The notes under the pieces were generated by a model. It was given only the letters and a program-made list of their open reading frames with translations, was not told the DNA's origin and ran no database searches. The position numbers and the translations under genes are program-made. Below are positions 1-9,257 of a stretch of DNA of 64,000 nucleotides, in pieces. Origin of the DNA: Streptococcus salivarius. GTDB taxonomy: Bacteria > Bacillota > Bacilli > Lactobacillales > Streptococcaceae. Within the stretch, counting starts at the first letter, position 1; each line of letters starts with the position of its first letter. The stretch lies in contig NZ_CP018187.1 in the NCBI RefSeq assembly GCF_009738225.1, positions 754,501-818,500 of the forward strand. The letters run 5' to 3'.

Positions 1-1
1 A

Positions 2-43
2 GTTGCTTCAAAACTATTTGGTAAAAAAGACAAGAAAAAATAA
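2..43 (+). CDS. C-terminal end of an upstream protein (partial)
   Basis: An open frame entering from the left edge ends VASKLFGKKDKKK and stops 12 bases before the next start. Only 13 residues are visible. A basic tail just upstream of a YtxH gene fits the DUF948 proteins that often precede YtxH genes in streptococci, but that identity is inferred from context only. It is probably co-transcribed with the following gene, because no terminator lies between them. Confidence 0.5.
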   Translation, partial: VASKLFGKKDKKK

Positions 44-55
44 GGAGGTCTTTTC

Positions 56-496
56 ATGAGTAAATTTTTAAACACCCTAATCATTGGTGCAGCTTCTGGA
101 GCTGCAGCAGCTTACTTCTTTACAACTGAAAAAGGTAAAGCTGTTAAATCACGTATCGATGAAGAAATCGCTTCATTCAAAGAAGATCCTAAAGCTTATC
201 AAAATCAAGTAGTGGAAAAAGCTAGCGACTACAAAGATTTGGCAGTCGATACTTTCCAAGACTACAAAACAAAATTTGAAAACGGCGACATCACTGCAGA
301 TGATTTGACAAAAACCGTTCAAGAAAAAACAGCTCAAGTTGCTGACTTTGCAAAAGAAAGCTTTGAACTTATCAAGGAGAAAACAGCTCAAGTAACTCCT
401 GAACAAGCGGATGTTGAAGCAGAAACAAAAGCTATCGTTGATGATATCGTCATTGATATTAAAGATATCTCTGAAGAAGCAGCAGAAGCAAAATAA
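56..496 (+). CDS. YtxH domain-containing protein
   Basis: A 146-residue protein with a hydrophobic Ala/Gly-rich N-terminal segment (about residues 7-24, FLNTLIIGAASGAAAAYFF region) followed by a long, charged, helix-forming tail rich in Lys, Glu and Ala. This is the layout of the YtxH/general-stress family: membrane-attached through the N-terminus with a coiled-coil-like tail. The biochemical role is unknown; homologues are linked to stress. The start is supported by AAGGAGG about 8 bases upstream. It follows the end of another gene by 12 bases, suggesting an operon, and is closed by a terminator immediately downstream. Confidence 0.8.
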   Translation: MSKFLNTLIIGAASGAAAAYFFTTEKGKAVKSRIDEEIASFKEDPKAYQNQVVEKASDYKDLAVDTFQDYKTKFENGDITADDLTKTVQEKTAQVADFAKESFELIKEKTAQVTPEQADVEAETKAIVDDIVIDIKDISEEAAEAK

Positions 497-499
497 TAA

Positions 500-527
500 A
501 GAAAGCACATGAGGCTTTCTTTTTTTA
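500..527 (+). terminator. Rho-independent terminator after the ytxH-like gene
   Basis: AGAAAGC and GCTTTCT arms flank a 7-base loop and are followed by a run of T. Confidence 0.8.
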
Positions 528-532
528 GTACG

Positions 533-561
533 AAAAAACGTTGACCAGCAGTCAACGTTTT
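533..561 (-). terminator. Rho-independent terminator of the DUF3270 gene
   Basis: The inverted repeat AAAACGTTGAC / GTCAACGTTTT has a 5-base loop and A-rich sequence on its left, which becomes a U-run on the minus strand. The stem overlaps the last codons of the minus-strand gene. Confidence 0.75.
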
Positions 562-848
562 TGTGCTTTATAATATTCGATTAGGACATAAATGCCTATC
601 TGACCAATGACGCTAATGGTAATTGCCCAGAAGAAGGCCCAGAAGGTAGCCACCTGTGCTACTAAGAAAAGGAAGGCAACTAGGACTGTTGAAACACAGA
701 AGCTTGAGACACGTCCAAAGAAAATCATATCTTGTAGCTTAATACTATTACTATTTAGACCTTGATAATCTTGATAATTCGTCGTTTGAGGATGCTCAGT
801 CTCGAAATCTTCAATGTGATCAAATTGACGGTGTAAGTTGTCAGCCAT
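552..848 (-). CDS. DUF3270-like small membrane protein
   Basis: A 98-residue protein with a polar N-terminal 40 residues and two closely spaced hydrophobic segments (about residues 41-63 and 66-90). Length and pattern match the streptococcal DUF3270 family, whose function is unknown. A strong ribosome site (AAAGGAGG on the minus strand) precedes the start. It is convergent with the YtxH gene and divergent from the U32 gene, so it is transcribed alone. Family assignment is by general resemblance and is moderate. Confidence 0.65.
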   Translation of the reverse strand: MADNLHRQFDHIEDFETEHPQTTNYQDYQGLNSNSIKLQDMIFFGRVSSFCVSTVLVAFLFLVAQVATFWAFFWAITISVIGQIGIYVLIEYYKAQKR

Positions 849-1070
849 GTCTGCCTCCTTTCTATATAAAATATCTAAACCACTTTTTCGTGTAGGTTAA
901 AATACTTAGCCAGTATTTCACTATTTAGAATCTCATTAATAATACCATAAAAATTTTATATTGCAAAGTTTTTTTTGATTTTTGTGAAAATTATAGTATT
1001 TAAAAACTAATTTAAAATATTTAGATACGGGTGTTTGAACCTAAAAATTCTAAAAAAATCAAATCATTTG

Positions 1071-1079
1071 TGCTATAAT
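1071..1079 (+). promoter_or_regulatory. Extended -10 promoter directly before trhP1
   Basis: TGCTATAAT (TG-n-TATAAT) ends 7 bases before the ATG of the U32 gene at 1087, and there is no Shine-Dalgarno. The AT-rich stretch 849-1070 holds no gene I can support; it contains this promoter and the start region of the divergent DUF3270 gene. Confidence 0.6.
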
Positions 1080-1086
1080 GTGAGTT

Positions 1087-2016
1087 ATGGAAAAAATAGT
1101 GATTACAGCGACTGCTGAGAGCTACGAGCAGGCACGTGAGCTCCTAGAACTTGGCGTAGATCGTATTTACATCGGCGAAAAAGCTTTTGGCCTTCGTTTG
1201 CCTAAGCCATTTTCATTCGCAGAGATGCGAAAGATTGCAGAGCTGGTACATGAGTCTGGCAAGGAATTGACTGTTGCCGTTAACGCCCTCATGCACCAAG
1301 GTATGATGGATGCTCTTCCAGACTACCTTGATTTTCTTGAAGAAATCAAGGCAGATTACATCACGGTTGGTGATGCAGGGGTTTTCTACATCTGTAACCG
1401 TGACAAACGTCCCTTCAAAATGATTTATGATGCTTCAACCATGGTAACCTCTAGCCGTCAGATTAATTTCTGGGGCAAACAAGCTGGAGCTTCTGAAGCT
1501 GTTTTGGCTCGTGAAATTCCGTCTGCGGAACTCTTCATCATGGCTGAAAATCTTCAAATTCCAGCCGAGGTTTTGGTTTACGGTGCAAGTATCATTCACC
1601 ACTCTAAACGTCCGCTTCTTCAAAACTACTACAACTTTATCAAAACGGATGAAGCTGTTACCAAAGAACGTGACCTCTTCCTTTCTGAGCCTGGTGACCC
1701 AGATTCTCACTACTCAGTTTACGAAGACTTGCATGGAACACATATCTTTGCCAATAATGACTTGGATATGATGACTAAACTTTCAGAGCTCGTTGAACAT
1801 GGTTTTGACCACTGGAAGTTGGACGGTGTTTATTGCCCAGGTGAAAACTTCGTAAAAATCACTGAGTATTTTGTGAAGGCTCGTGACCTCATCGAGGCTG
1901 GCGAATTTTCACAAGATCAAGCCTTCCTCTTTGATGAGGCTATTCATAAATTACACCCAGCCAACCGTGGTTTGGACACAGGTTTCTATGATTATGAACC
2001 TGACCGTGTAAAATAA
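1087..2016 (+). CDS. U32 family peptidase-like protein, TrhP1/YrrN type
   Basis: A 309-residue member of the peptidase U32 family. Such proteins are TIM-barrel-like enzymes acting in RNA modification rather than proteolysis. In Bacillus subtilis the adjacent pair YrrN/YrrO (TrhP1/TrhP2) takes part in 5-hydroxyuridine formation at tRNA position 34. Here the same tandem of a short (309 aa) and a long (428 aa) U32 protein occurs. The N-terminus carries the family pattern of a repeated strand then GVDRIYIGEKAFGLR. This shorter member lacks the HGAMC-SYSGRC cysteine motif of its partner. The start codon lies just after an extended -10, so the mRNA may be leaderless. The TrhP role is inferred from pairing and family. 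Confidence 0.8.
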   Translation: MEKIVITATAESYEQARELLELGVDRIYIGEKAFGLRLPKPFSFAEMRKIAELVHESGKELTVAVNALMHQGMMDALPDYLDFLEEIKADYITVGDAGVFYICNRDKRPFKMIYDASTMVTSSRQINFWGKQAGASEAVLAREIPSAELFIMAENLQIPAEVLVYGASIIHHSKRPLLQNYYNFIKTDEAVTKERDLFLSEPGDPDSHYSVYEDLHGTHIFANNDLDMMTKLSELVEHGFDHWKLDGVYCPGENFVKITEYFVKARDLIEAGEFSQDQAFLFDEAIHKLHPANRGLDTGFYDYEPDRVK

Positions 2017-2111
2017 TAATCCTTCCTCTTTCGTTTGAGAGTTTTCCATTTTCAGGGAACGAAGGAGACTTCTAAAAACAAAAATCGACAATCTTGCAAA
2101 TTGGAGAAATT

Positions 2112-3398
2112 ATGACTACAACTAAAAAACGCCCAGAGGTTTTGGTACCTGCTGGGACTTTGGAAAAATTGAAAGTCGCTGTAAATTACGGCGCAGATGC
2201 TGTTTTCGTTGGTGGACAAGCCTATGGTTTGCGTAGCCGTGCCGGAAACTTTACCATGGATGAGCTTCGTGAAGGTATCGAATACGCTCACGCACGTGGT
2301 GTTGATGTGCACGTCGCTTCAAACATGGTTACCCATGAAGGAAATGAAAAGGGAGCTGGTGAGTGGTTCCGTGAATTGCGTGATATGGGACTCGATGCCG
2401 TTATCGTATCAGATCCAGCCTTGATTGAAATCTGTTCAACCTACGCTCCAGGACTTAATATCCACTTGTCAACGCAAGCATCTGCGACAAACGTTGAAAC
2501 CTTCCATTTTTGGAAACAGTATGGCTTGACCCGTGTTGTTTTGGCACGTGAGGTAACTATGGAGGAATTGGCTGAAATCCGTAAACGTACGGACCTTGAA
2601 ATTGAGGCCTTTGTCCATGGTGCTATGTGTATCTCATACTCAGGTCGCTGTACCCTTTCTAACCACATGTCAGACCGTGATGCCAACCGTGGTGGTTGCT
2701 CACAGTCATGTCGTTGGAAATATGATCTTTACGACATGCCATTCGGCCAAGAGCGAAAGAGTATCCACGGTGAAGTTCCTGAAGAATACTCAATGTCAGC
2801 CGTTGACATGTGTATGATTGAAAATATCCCAGACCTTATCGATAATGGTGTTGACAGCCTTAAAATCGAAGGTCGTATGAAATCTGTCCACTACGTATCA
2901 ACAGTTGCCAACTGTTACAAGGCTGCCTGTGACGCTTACATGGAAAGTGCAGAAGCCTTTTATGCCATCAAAGATGATTTGATTAACGAACTCTGGAAAG
3001 TTGCCCAACGTGAATTGGCAACAGGTTTCTACTACAAGACACCAACAGAAAATGAACAACTCTTTGGTGCCCGTCGTAAGATTCCACAATACAAATTCGT
3101 TGGTGAAGTCGTAGACTTTGACCCGGCAACTATGACAGCTACAATCCGTCAACGTAACGTTATCCTCGAAGGTGACCACGTTGAATTCTACGGACCAGGC
3201 TTCCGTCATTTCGAGTGTGATATCAAAGACCTTCACGATGCCAATGGTAACAAAATTGACCGTGCACCAAACCCAATGGAACTTCTTACAATTACCGTGC
3301 CACAAGAAGTTAAACCTGGTGATATGATTCGTTCAACTAAAGAAGGTTTGATTAACCTCTACCAAAAAGATGGTTCAAGTAAAACTGTTCGTGCCTAA
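2112..3398 (+). CDS. U32 family peptidase-like protein, TrhP2/YrrO type
   Basis: A 428-residue U32 protein. The signature segment runs from about residue 165 to 202: HGAMC, SYSGRC, then GGCSQSC. It presents C173, C180, C196 and C200, the set expected to bind an iron-sulfur cluster in TrhP/RlhA-type enzymes. Known relatives hydroxylate tRNA wobble uridine using prephenate. The ATG at 2112 is preferred because GGAG lies 5-6 bases upstream; an in-frame TTG at 2094 has no ribosome site. It follows the shorter U32 gene by 95 bases without an obvious terminator, so the two probably form one operon with the CHY-type gene, whose start overlaps this stop. Confidence 0.87.
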   Translation: MTTTKKRPEVLVPAGTLEKLKVAVNYGADAVFVGGQAYGLRSRAGNFTMDELREGIEYAHARGVDVHVASNMVTHEGNEKGAGEWFRELRDMGLDAVIVSDPALIEICSTYAPGLNIHLSTQASATNVETFHFWKQYGLTRVVLAREVTMEELAEIRKRTDLEIEAFVHGAMCISYSGRCTLSNHMSDRDANRGGCSQSCRWKYDLYDMPFGQERKSIHGEVPEEYSMSAVDMCMIENIPDLIDNGVDSLKIEGRMKSVHYVSTVANCYKAACDAYMESAEAFYAIKDDLINELWKVAQRELATGFYYKTPTENEQLFGARRKIPQYKFVGEVVDFDPATMTATIRQRNVILEGDHVEFYGPGFRHFECDIKDLHDANGNKIDRAPNPMELLTITVPQEVKPGDMIRSTKEGLINLYQKDGSSKTVRA

Positions 3399-3715
3399 TG
3401 ACAAGACAAATCAATGGCCTCCTGGTAGATGACCAGAGTAGGTGCCAGCACTACCATTCCACACTAGATATTGTTGCCTTAAAATGCTTTGAGTGTCTGA
3501 AGTATTATGCCTGTTATCAGTGTCATGATAGCTTGGAGGAACATAGCTTTCGAGCTTATCCCTGTCAGTTGAAACAGGACAAGGTCCTTATTTGTGGCGT
3601 TTGTCGGCATGAGATGACTATTGAGGAATATCAAGAGGCAGTAGCCTGTCCCAATTGTCATAGTGCCTTCAACCCAGCTTGTTCAAAGCACTATGATATT
3701 TATTTTGAAAAATAA
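3398..3715 (+). CDS. CHY zinc-finger protein
   Basis: A 105-residue cysteine/histidine-rich protein. In order it shows CQHYH (residues 16-20), CFEC, CYQCH, CGVCRHEM and CPNCHSAFNPACSKH, the metal-ligand spacing of the CHY zinc-finger fold. The family is thought to bind zinc; in bacteria its role is undefined. Its ATG overlaps the TAA of the upstream U32 gene (TAATG), so translation is coupled, and the U32 pair plus CHY gene form one transcription unit. It ends in a strong bidirectional terminator. Confidence 0.8.
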   Translation: MTRQINGLLVDDQSRCQHYHSTLDIVALKCFECLKYYACYQCHDSLEEHSFRAYPCQLKQDKVLICGVCRHEMTIEEYQEAVACPNCHSAFNPACSKHYDIYFEK

Positions 3716-3763
3716 AAAGATTGAAGATTCTGTTCCCACGAACAAAGTCTTCAATCTTTTTTT
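3716..3763. terminator. Bidirectional terminator between the CHY gene and bioY
   Basis: AAAGATTGAAGA and TCTTCAATCTTT form a 12-bp stem with T-runs on the right and A-runs on the left. It serves the two convergent genes. Confidence 0.85.
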
Positions 3764-4301
3764 AGTTAAAGTAGCTATGATTTTTTAGTGCTTTTAAAAC
3801 TGGCTTAGTCACCAAAGCGACAATCAGACCTTTTAAAAGGTCTGGGATGATAAAGGGTGTCAAACCGACTGCTACAGCTGCAGACCATCCCATCTTTCCA
3901 AGAAAATGCAGGCTAAGGATACCACCGACAAAGACAAGTGCATCTCCTAAAACAAAAGCCAAAAAGATCTTCCAAATAGGAGTCTTAGCATGAGCCAGTG
4001 CAGATGTGACAAGTGCAAAAAATGGGTAGGCAAGCAGATAGCCAGCTGAAGGACCAAAGAAGGCTTGGAGCCCCCCGCCTCCACCTGCAAAAACCGGTAG
4101 ACCAATGGCACCTAGGATAAGGTAGAGGGTAGCGGCAAGAGTTGCCTCTCTTGGCTTAAGGATGGCAGCAACAAGTCCGACAGCAAAAGTTTGCAGAGTA
4201 ATAGGAACTGCACCGATAGGAATAACAATTTGAGCCAGTGCGGCAATGATGGCAGCACCAAAAGCTGGAAGAATAAGCGACAGTGTACGATTTTGTGTCA
4301 T
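3762..4301 (-). CDS. bioY: Biotin transporter BioY (ECF S component)
   Basis: A 179-residue, six-helix membrane protein matching BioY, the biotin-binding S component of ECF transporters. Visible family features are the N-terminal AALAQIVIPIGAVPITLQTF segment, the glycine-rich GLPVFAGGGGGLQAFFGPSAGY loop region and a C-terminal PFIIPDLLKG segment. It should capture biotin at the membrane and work with the shared EcfA/T module encoded elsewhere. It is a single-gene unit with its own promoter and a BirA-like operator just upstream, so repression by biotin-loaded BirA is likely. Confidence 0.93.
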   Translation of the reverse strand: MTQNRTLSLILPAFGAAIIAALAQIVIPIGAVPITLQTFAVGLVAAILKPREATLAATLYLILGAIGLPVFAGGGGGLQAFFGPSAGYLLAYPFFALVTSALAHAKTPIWKIFLAFVLGDALVFVGGILSLHFLGKMGWSAAVAVGLTPFIIPDLLKGLIVALVTKPVLKALKNHSYFN

Positions 4302-4306
4302 TTTTA

Positions 4307-4334
4307 GTTAACCTTTCCTAAACAAATAGTTAAC
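4307..4334 (-). promoter_or_regulatory. BirA-type operator of bioY
   Basis: Two GTTAAC half-sites (4307-4312 and 4329-4334), flanked as TAGTTAACC and AGTTAACTT, are 16 bp apart. This matches the GTTAAC-N14/16-GTTAAC layout of Gram-positive BirA boxes. It lies between the -10 and the bioY start. Confidence 0.75.
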
Positions 4335-4336
4335 TT

Positions 4337-4365
4337 ATTATAGCAAGTGATTTTGAAATAGTCAA
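4337..4365 (-). promoter_or_regulatory. bioY promoter
   Basis: On the minus strand TTGACT (4360-4365), a 17-base spacer and TGC-TATAAT (-10 at 4337-4342) form a near-consensus promoter. The BirA half-sites start at the predicted transcription start. Confidence 0.75.
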
Positions 4366-4376
4366 CCTAATAATAA

Positions 4377-4407
4377 AACGAGGTTAACTGATAAACTTAA
4401 CCTCGTT
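4377..4407 (-). terminator. Terminator of the 94-residue hypothetical gene
   Basis: AACGAGGTTAA / TTAACCTCGTT form an 11-bp stem with a 9-base loop. Minus-strand sequence continues TTTTATTATT. The stem overlaps the stop codon of the gene. Confidence 0.7.
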
Positions 4408-4681
4408 GTGATATGATTTTTAGACGTTTGATTTCTTTAAGTTCAATCATGCTGATGATTTTATCTTGCTCGATAAAGATGGCTTGTCGCTCCCTGTCAT
4501 AACGGTTGATGTAGCCCTTATAGGTCTTCTGATTGGATGTCAGCATGACCATTTGGTTATGATCAATAGCATGATAGATATCATTGATAAGCTGATTTTG
4601 CATTAGGTGGACAGGTTTGCTGTGACCTGTTTCCACAAAGTGATGAAGCTGATGCTTTACCGCTTCTAAAAAGTTTATCAT
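4397..4681 (-). CDS. Hypothetical protein
   Basis: A 94-residue protein that I do not recognise. The N-terminal half is helical and His/Gln-rich; the C-terminal half reads as short strands (MVMLTSNQKTYKGYINRYD, then AIFIEQDKIISMIELKEI), suggesting a small beta-barrel, loosely like YolD-type or RNA-binding folds. The start ATG at 4681 is chosen because GAGGG lies 8 bases upstream, whereas the in-frame ATG at 4687 sits only 2 bases from it. It is divergent from the PC4-like gene at 4806. Confidence 0.6.
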   Translation of the reverse strand: MINFLEAVKHQLHHFVETGHSKPVHLMQNQLINDIYHAIDHNQMVMLTSNQKTYKGYINRYDRERQAIFIEQDKIISMIELKEIKRLKIISQRG

Positions 4682-4805
4682 GGTCATTTCCCTCGTTTCT
4701 TGTTAAAATAATTATAGCATGAAAGGTGATTTTTTGTGGATAACTTTCTTTCAAATCACACAATTTTTCATAGAAAAAACGAATAAAGCTAGTGGAGGTA
4801 AGCAA

Positions 4806-5018
4806 ATGGCAGAATTTTCATTTGAAATTGAAGAAAAACTTTTGGTCTTGTCTGAGAATGACAAGGGTTGGACTAAGGAACTCAATCGTGTGAGCTTTAA
4901 TGGCGCACCAGCTAAATATGACATCCGTACATGGAGTCCAGACCATACCAAGATGGGCAAGGGGATTACCCTCAGCAACGAAGAATTCCAAGTTCTCGTT
5001 GACGCCTTCAAAAACTAA
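4806..5018 (+). CDS. YdbC/PC4-family single-stranded DNA-binding protein
   Basis: A 70-residue protein with the YdbC-like PC4 fold pattern: N-terminal strands (FSFEIEEKLLVLSE), KGWTKELNRVSFNG, then YDIRTWSPDHTKMGKGITLS and a C-terminal helix. The KYDIRTWSPDHTKMGKGI segment is the family hallmark. Family members bind single-stranded DNA and are related to eukaryotic coactivator PC4. GGAGG at about 8 bases supports the ATG at 4806 rather than upstream in-frame starts. It is followed by its own terminator. Confidence 0.85.
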   Translation: MAEFSFEIEEKLLVLSENDKGWTKELNRVSFNGAPAKYDIRTWSPDHTKMGKGITLSNEEFQVLVDAFKN

Positions 5019-5022
5019 AACA

Positions 5023-5053
5023 AGGTCAGCATGGCGCTGGCCTTATTTTTTTG
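5023..5053. terminator. Terminator between the PC4-like gene and mntH
   Basis: AAGGTCAGC / GCTGGCCTT (one G-U pair) is followed by a 7-T run. It sits between two convergent genes. Confidence 0.8.
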
Positions 5054-5054
5054 T

Positions 5055-6389
5055 TTAAAACGTATCAAAGATAAGTTTGAGATTGAGAATGGTTAGGACA
5101 ATGGCGATGGCATAACCAAGGAAGGTATTCCACTTGGCATTGACGTGTTTCCCCATGAGTGATTTTTTTGAAGTATAGTAAATCAAAGGGAAAATTGAGA
5201 ATGGCAAGGCAATTGAAAGGAATACTTGTGAATAAACCAAGAGTTGATCCAGTGTCTTTTCTTGATCGCCGTAGAGAATGGCTACAATGATAACAGGTAG
5301 CAAGGCGAAGAGACGTGTGAACAAACGAATTACCCACTGTGGTAACCTCATGTGGAGGAAACCTTCCATGACAATCTGACCAGTTAGGGTACCAGTAATG
5401 GTAGAGTTTTGACCACTAGCCAAGAGTGCCAAGGCAAAGAGGGTTGAGAGTGTTGAACTAGCAACCGCACCAGCAATCTTAGAGTCCTGAAGAGCATTGT
5501 ACATTTGTGAGAAGGCTGAAATATCAGAAGCGTGACCAAAGAAGAGAGCTGCTCCCAAAATCAAGAGGAGGGAGTTAACCACAAAGGCCAAAGTCAACTG
5601 AATGTTTGAGTCCCAGGTCATGAAACGGACAGCCTTTGTCACGTCTTTACCATCTGAATAGTCAACCTTACGAGTCTGTGACAAGGATGAGTGCAAGTAG
5701 AGGTTATGTGGCATAACGGTTGCACCTACAATCCCAAGTGCCAAAGTCAACTGGTTGGTGTGCCCAGCAGCATGTGGCTCAAAGAGCGCTGGCGTAGGGA
5801 GATAACCCTCGAGGATTCCCGTAATACTAGGCTCAGACAAGGCTACCAGGTAGACAAAGATAACCAAGATGGTCAAAATCAAGGTTGAAACAATAGCCTC
5901 GATTTTCTTGAATCCAAGCTTCATGATGAGTAGGAGTAGGAAAACATCTAGGACTGTCACCAGAATGGCAACCATAATTGGAATACCAAAGAGCAGGTTC
6001 AGTGCGATGGCAGAACCAAGCACCTCGGCTAAGTCCGTCGCCATTAAGGCAAGCTCCAGAATCACCCAAAGCGTGTATCGCAACCATTTGGGCGAGTGGT
6101 AGGCCGTCGCTTGGGCCAGGTCCATTTGAGTCACAATCCCTAACTTTCCAGCCATTTGTTGCAACTGCATAGCGATTAAAGATGAAATTAAGATGACAAA
6201 AAGAAGACTATACTTGTAGGTCGCCCCACCGACGACACTGGTAATCCAGTTTCCTGGATCCATGTAACCCACGGCCACGAGAGCCCCAGGTCCCAAGAAA
6301 GCCTTAAGATTTTGCCAAAAACGATTATTATTTGGTGTATCTATTGATTGGTTTACCTCAGAAAGGGAAACCTTTTTTGAAGATGTCAT
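5055..6389 (-). CDS. mntH: Nramp-family Mn2+/Fe2+ transporter MntH
   Basis: A 444-residue polytopic protein of the Nramp family, which imports Mn2+ (and Fe2+) with protons. The substrate-site motif MDPGNW (residues about 43-48) is present in helix 1, and the helix 6 VGATVMPHNLYLHSS motif supplies the MPHN metal-binding signature. Length and hydrophobic profile suit 11 helices. ATG 6389 is preferred over GTG 6395 because AGAGG would overlap the GTG. It has its own promoter upstream. It is the second manganese importer in the window besides sloABC. Confidence 0.95.
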   Translation of the reverse strand: MTSSKKVSLSEVNQSIDTPNNNRFWQNLKAFLGPGALVAVGYMDPGNWITSVVGGATYKYSLLFVILISSLIAMQLQQMAGKLGIVTQMDLAQATAYHSPKWLRYTLWVILELALMATDLAEVLGSAIALNLLFGIPIMVAILVTVLDVFLLLLIMKLGFKKIEAIVSTLILTILVIFVYLVALSEPSITGILEGYLPTPALFEPHAAGHTNQLTLALGIVGATVMPHNLYLHSSLSQTRKVDYSDGKDVTKAVRFMTWDSNIQLTLAFVVNSLLLILGAALFFGHASDISAFSQMYNALQDSKIAGAVASSTLSTLFALALLASGQNSTITGTLTGQIVMEGFLHMRLPQWVIRLFTRLFALLPVIIVAILYGDQEKTLDQLLVYSQVFLSIALPFSIFPLIYYTSKKSLMGKHVNAKWNTFLGYAIAIVLTILNLKLIFDTF

Positions 6390-6453
6390 AAACACCTCTT
6401 TCTAAGTCATTCTGCCTAAAAGTTGCATTATTTCTAGACAGACCGACAATTTT

Positions 6454-6481
6454 ATTATAACACTATGAGGATGATGTGCAA
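6454..6481 (-). promoter_or_regulatory. mntH promoter
   Basis: On the minus strand TTGCAC (6476-6481), a 16-base spacer and TATAAT (6454-6459). No clear DtxR-type palindrome was seen beside it. Confidence 0.6.
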
Positions 6482-6595
6482 GGTTTTGAAAGGTATTGAC
6501 CTATCTTACATTGATGTCATAGACGACTTTTCAGAATTGACTTTTTATATTAAACTATAAGAGTAGATGATTTCATAGATGAGGGAGAAAAATAA

Positions 6596-6904
6596 TTGAA
6601 AACATTACAACTAACAGCTAAGAAAAAGATTACCCTGACACTCCTAGTTGTCATCGCAGTTGCTTTGGTTATCTTTATCGTTAACGTGCAGATGAATCAG
6701 CCAGATAACCTACCTGCCAACTACATGGAGCGCCTTAAAAATCCTGGAATGACGGGCGATTACATCGGCCTCTGGAAGTCTCGCTGGCATGAAGAAAACA
6801 AAGCCTGGCTTTATCCTGCGAAACAATACGCTATCTATGCAGTAGTAGCCCTAGCTTGTCTATCAGCTTGGGTCACAGCTTCAAAAGCAAAATTTTGGAA
6901 ATAA
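6596..6904 (+). CDS. Small two-helix membrane protein (hypothetical)
   Basis: A 102-residue protein with a transmembrane segment near the N-terminus (about residues 12-30), a polar middle with GDYIGLWKSRWHEE, and a second hydrophobic segment (about residues 77-95). I do not recognise a family. The frame opens with TTG, preceded by AGGGAG about 9 bases upstream, and no closer ATG fits. It is a single-gene unit, ended by a strong hairpin shared with the convergent gene. Confidence 0.6.
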   Translation: MKTLQLTAKKKITLTLLVVIAVALVIFIVNVQMNQPDNLPANYMERLKNPGMTGDYIGLWKSRWHEENKAWLYPAKQYAIYAVVALACLSAWVTASKAKFWK

Positions 6905-6940
6905 GAAAATGCTTCTCTCGAGATGAGAGAAGCGTTTTTC
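6905..6940. terminator. Bidirectional terminator
   Basis: GCTTCTCTC / GAGAGAAGC (9 bp, 5-base loop) is followed by GTTTTTC, with A-rich sequence on the left. Confidence 0.85.
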
Positions 6941-6943
6941 ATA

Positions 6944-7486
6944 TTATTTGATGTTCTTATATTGACTGAACATCTCGTCGATATCATCTTCAACCAAGTG
7001 ATAGATTTTCCAGTCAAATTCAGTTCTAGCAACATCATCAACCAAGACTGTATAACAAAAATCCATATAATCTTCATAAAAATCAGAGATGAAGGGGAGG
7101 AGTGTGTCACTAATATCAGATGAATAGAGTTTTTCATCAAGATGTTTAAAGAGATAGTCTGTACCCGTAATCGTTTCATTCTTGAGTTTTTGTGCATCCT
7201 CAAGGTTAAATCCATCGCTTTGGGGATTCAGAAAATCATGTTTTGCTAACCAAGCTACGAAGATACTGAGATGAAAAGCAGCTCTTTTACTAATCTCTTG
7301 CATATCTGATTGGCTTAGTTTTTCTGAAGGGATATCGTTTTCTTCACAATAAAATACAAGTGCGTGATCGAAGAAATAATCTGTGCGGTCTATGAGAAAG
7401 TCTACTTGGCTTTCTTCTATTTTTGTATCAGCCTGTTCACCCACACTTGATTTTTTCTTAAATAGGGATTGTAATTTTTTGAACAC
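6944..7486 (-). CDS. Hypothetical protein, DUF7832-like
   Basis: A 180-residue acidic, soluble protein with a short basic amphipathic N-terminus (MFKKLQSLFKKKSS). The central segment AAFHLSIFVAWLAKHDF and the later FISDFYEDYMDF recall DUF7832-type proteins, small acidic proteins often found as immunity-like or orphan genes. This is a weak resemblance made from memory and no function can be assigned. It lies downstream of lysS in the same direction, but the lysS terminator separates them. Confidence 0.55.
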   Translation of the reverse strand: MFKKLQSLFKKKSSVGEQADTKIEESQVDFLIDRTDYFFDHALVFYCEENDIPSEKLSQSDMQEISKRAAFHLSIFVAWLAKHDFLNPQSDGFNLEDAQKLKNETITGTDYLFKHLDEKLYSSDISDTLLPFISDFYEDYMDFCYTVLVDDVARTEFDWKIYHLVEDDIDEMFSQYKNIK

Positions 7487-7505
7487 GTTTATACCTCATA
7501 TAAAA

Positions 7506-7533
7506 ATATCCCATTATTTGACTAATGGGATAT
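7506..7533 (-). terminator. lysS terminator
   Basis: ATATCCCATTA / TAATGGGATAT is a perfect 11-bp stem. On the minus strand it is followed by TTTTTATATG. Confidence 0.8.
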
Positions 7534-7539
7534 CACTTT

Positions 7540-9078
<1,539 letters not shown>

Positions 9079-9123
9079 CTAAAGATAGGACAAATGATTA
9101 AATGTCAGATAAATAAAGCTAGG

Positions 9124-9146
9124 ATTTGTCTATTTTTAGGACAAAT
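9124..9146. repeat. Inverted repeat between lysS and the LysM gene
   Basis: ATTTGTC (9124-9130) and GACAAAT (9140-9146) flank 9 bases, and another AGGACAAAT lies at 9087-9095. Three copies of the GACAAAT word in a 60-bp divergent intergenic region suggest a regulator site. The regulator is unknown. Confidence 0.4.
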
Positions 9147-9189
9147 CGTTAACTAGCATTAATCTTTGATTAGAAAGTTATAGAATTTA

Positions 9190-9219
9190 TTGACAAATAT
9201 AATAAAAAGGGTGTACAAT
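9190..9219 (+). promoter_or_regulatory. Promoter of the LysM surface-protein gene
   Basis: Consensus TTGACA (9190-9195), an 18-base spacer and TACAAT (9214-9219), 38 bases before the start codon. Confidence 0.75.
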
Positions 9220-9257
9220 AGCAAAGTAAGTTTCGTATGATATAAGGAGGAAATACG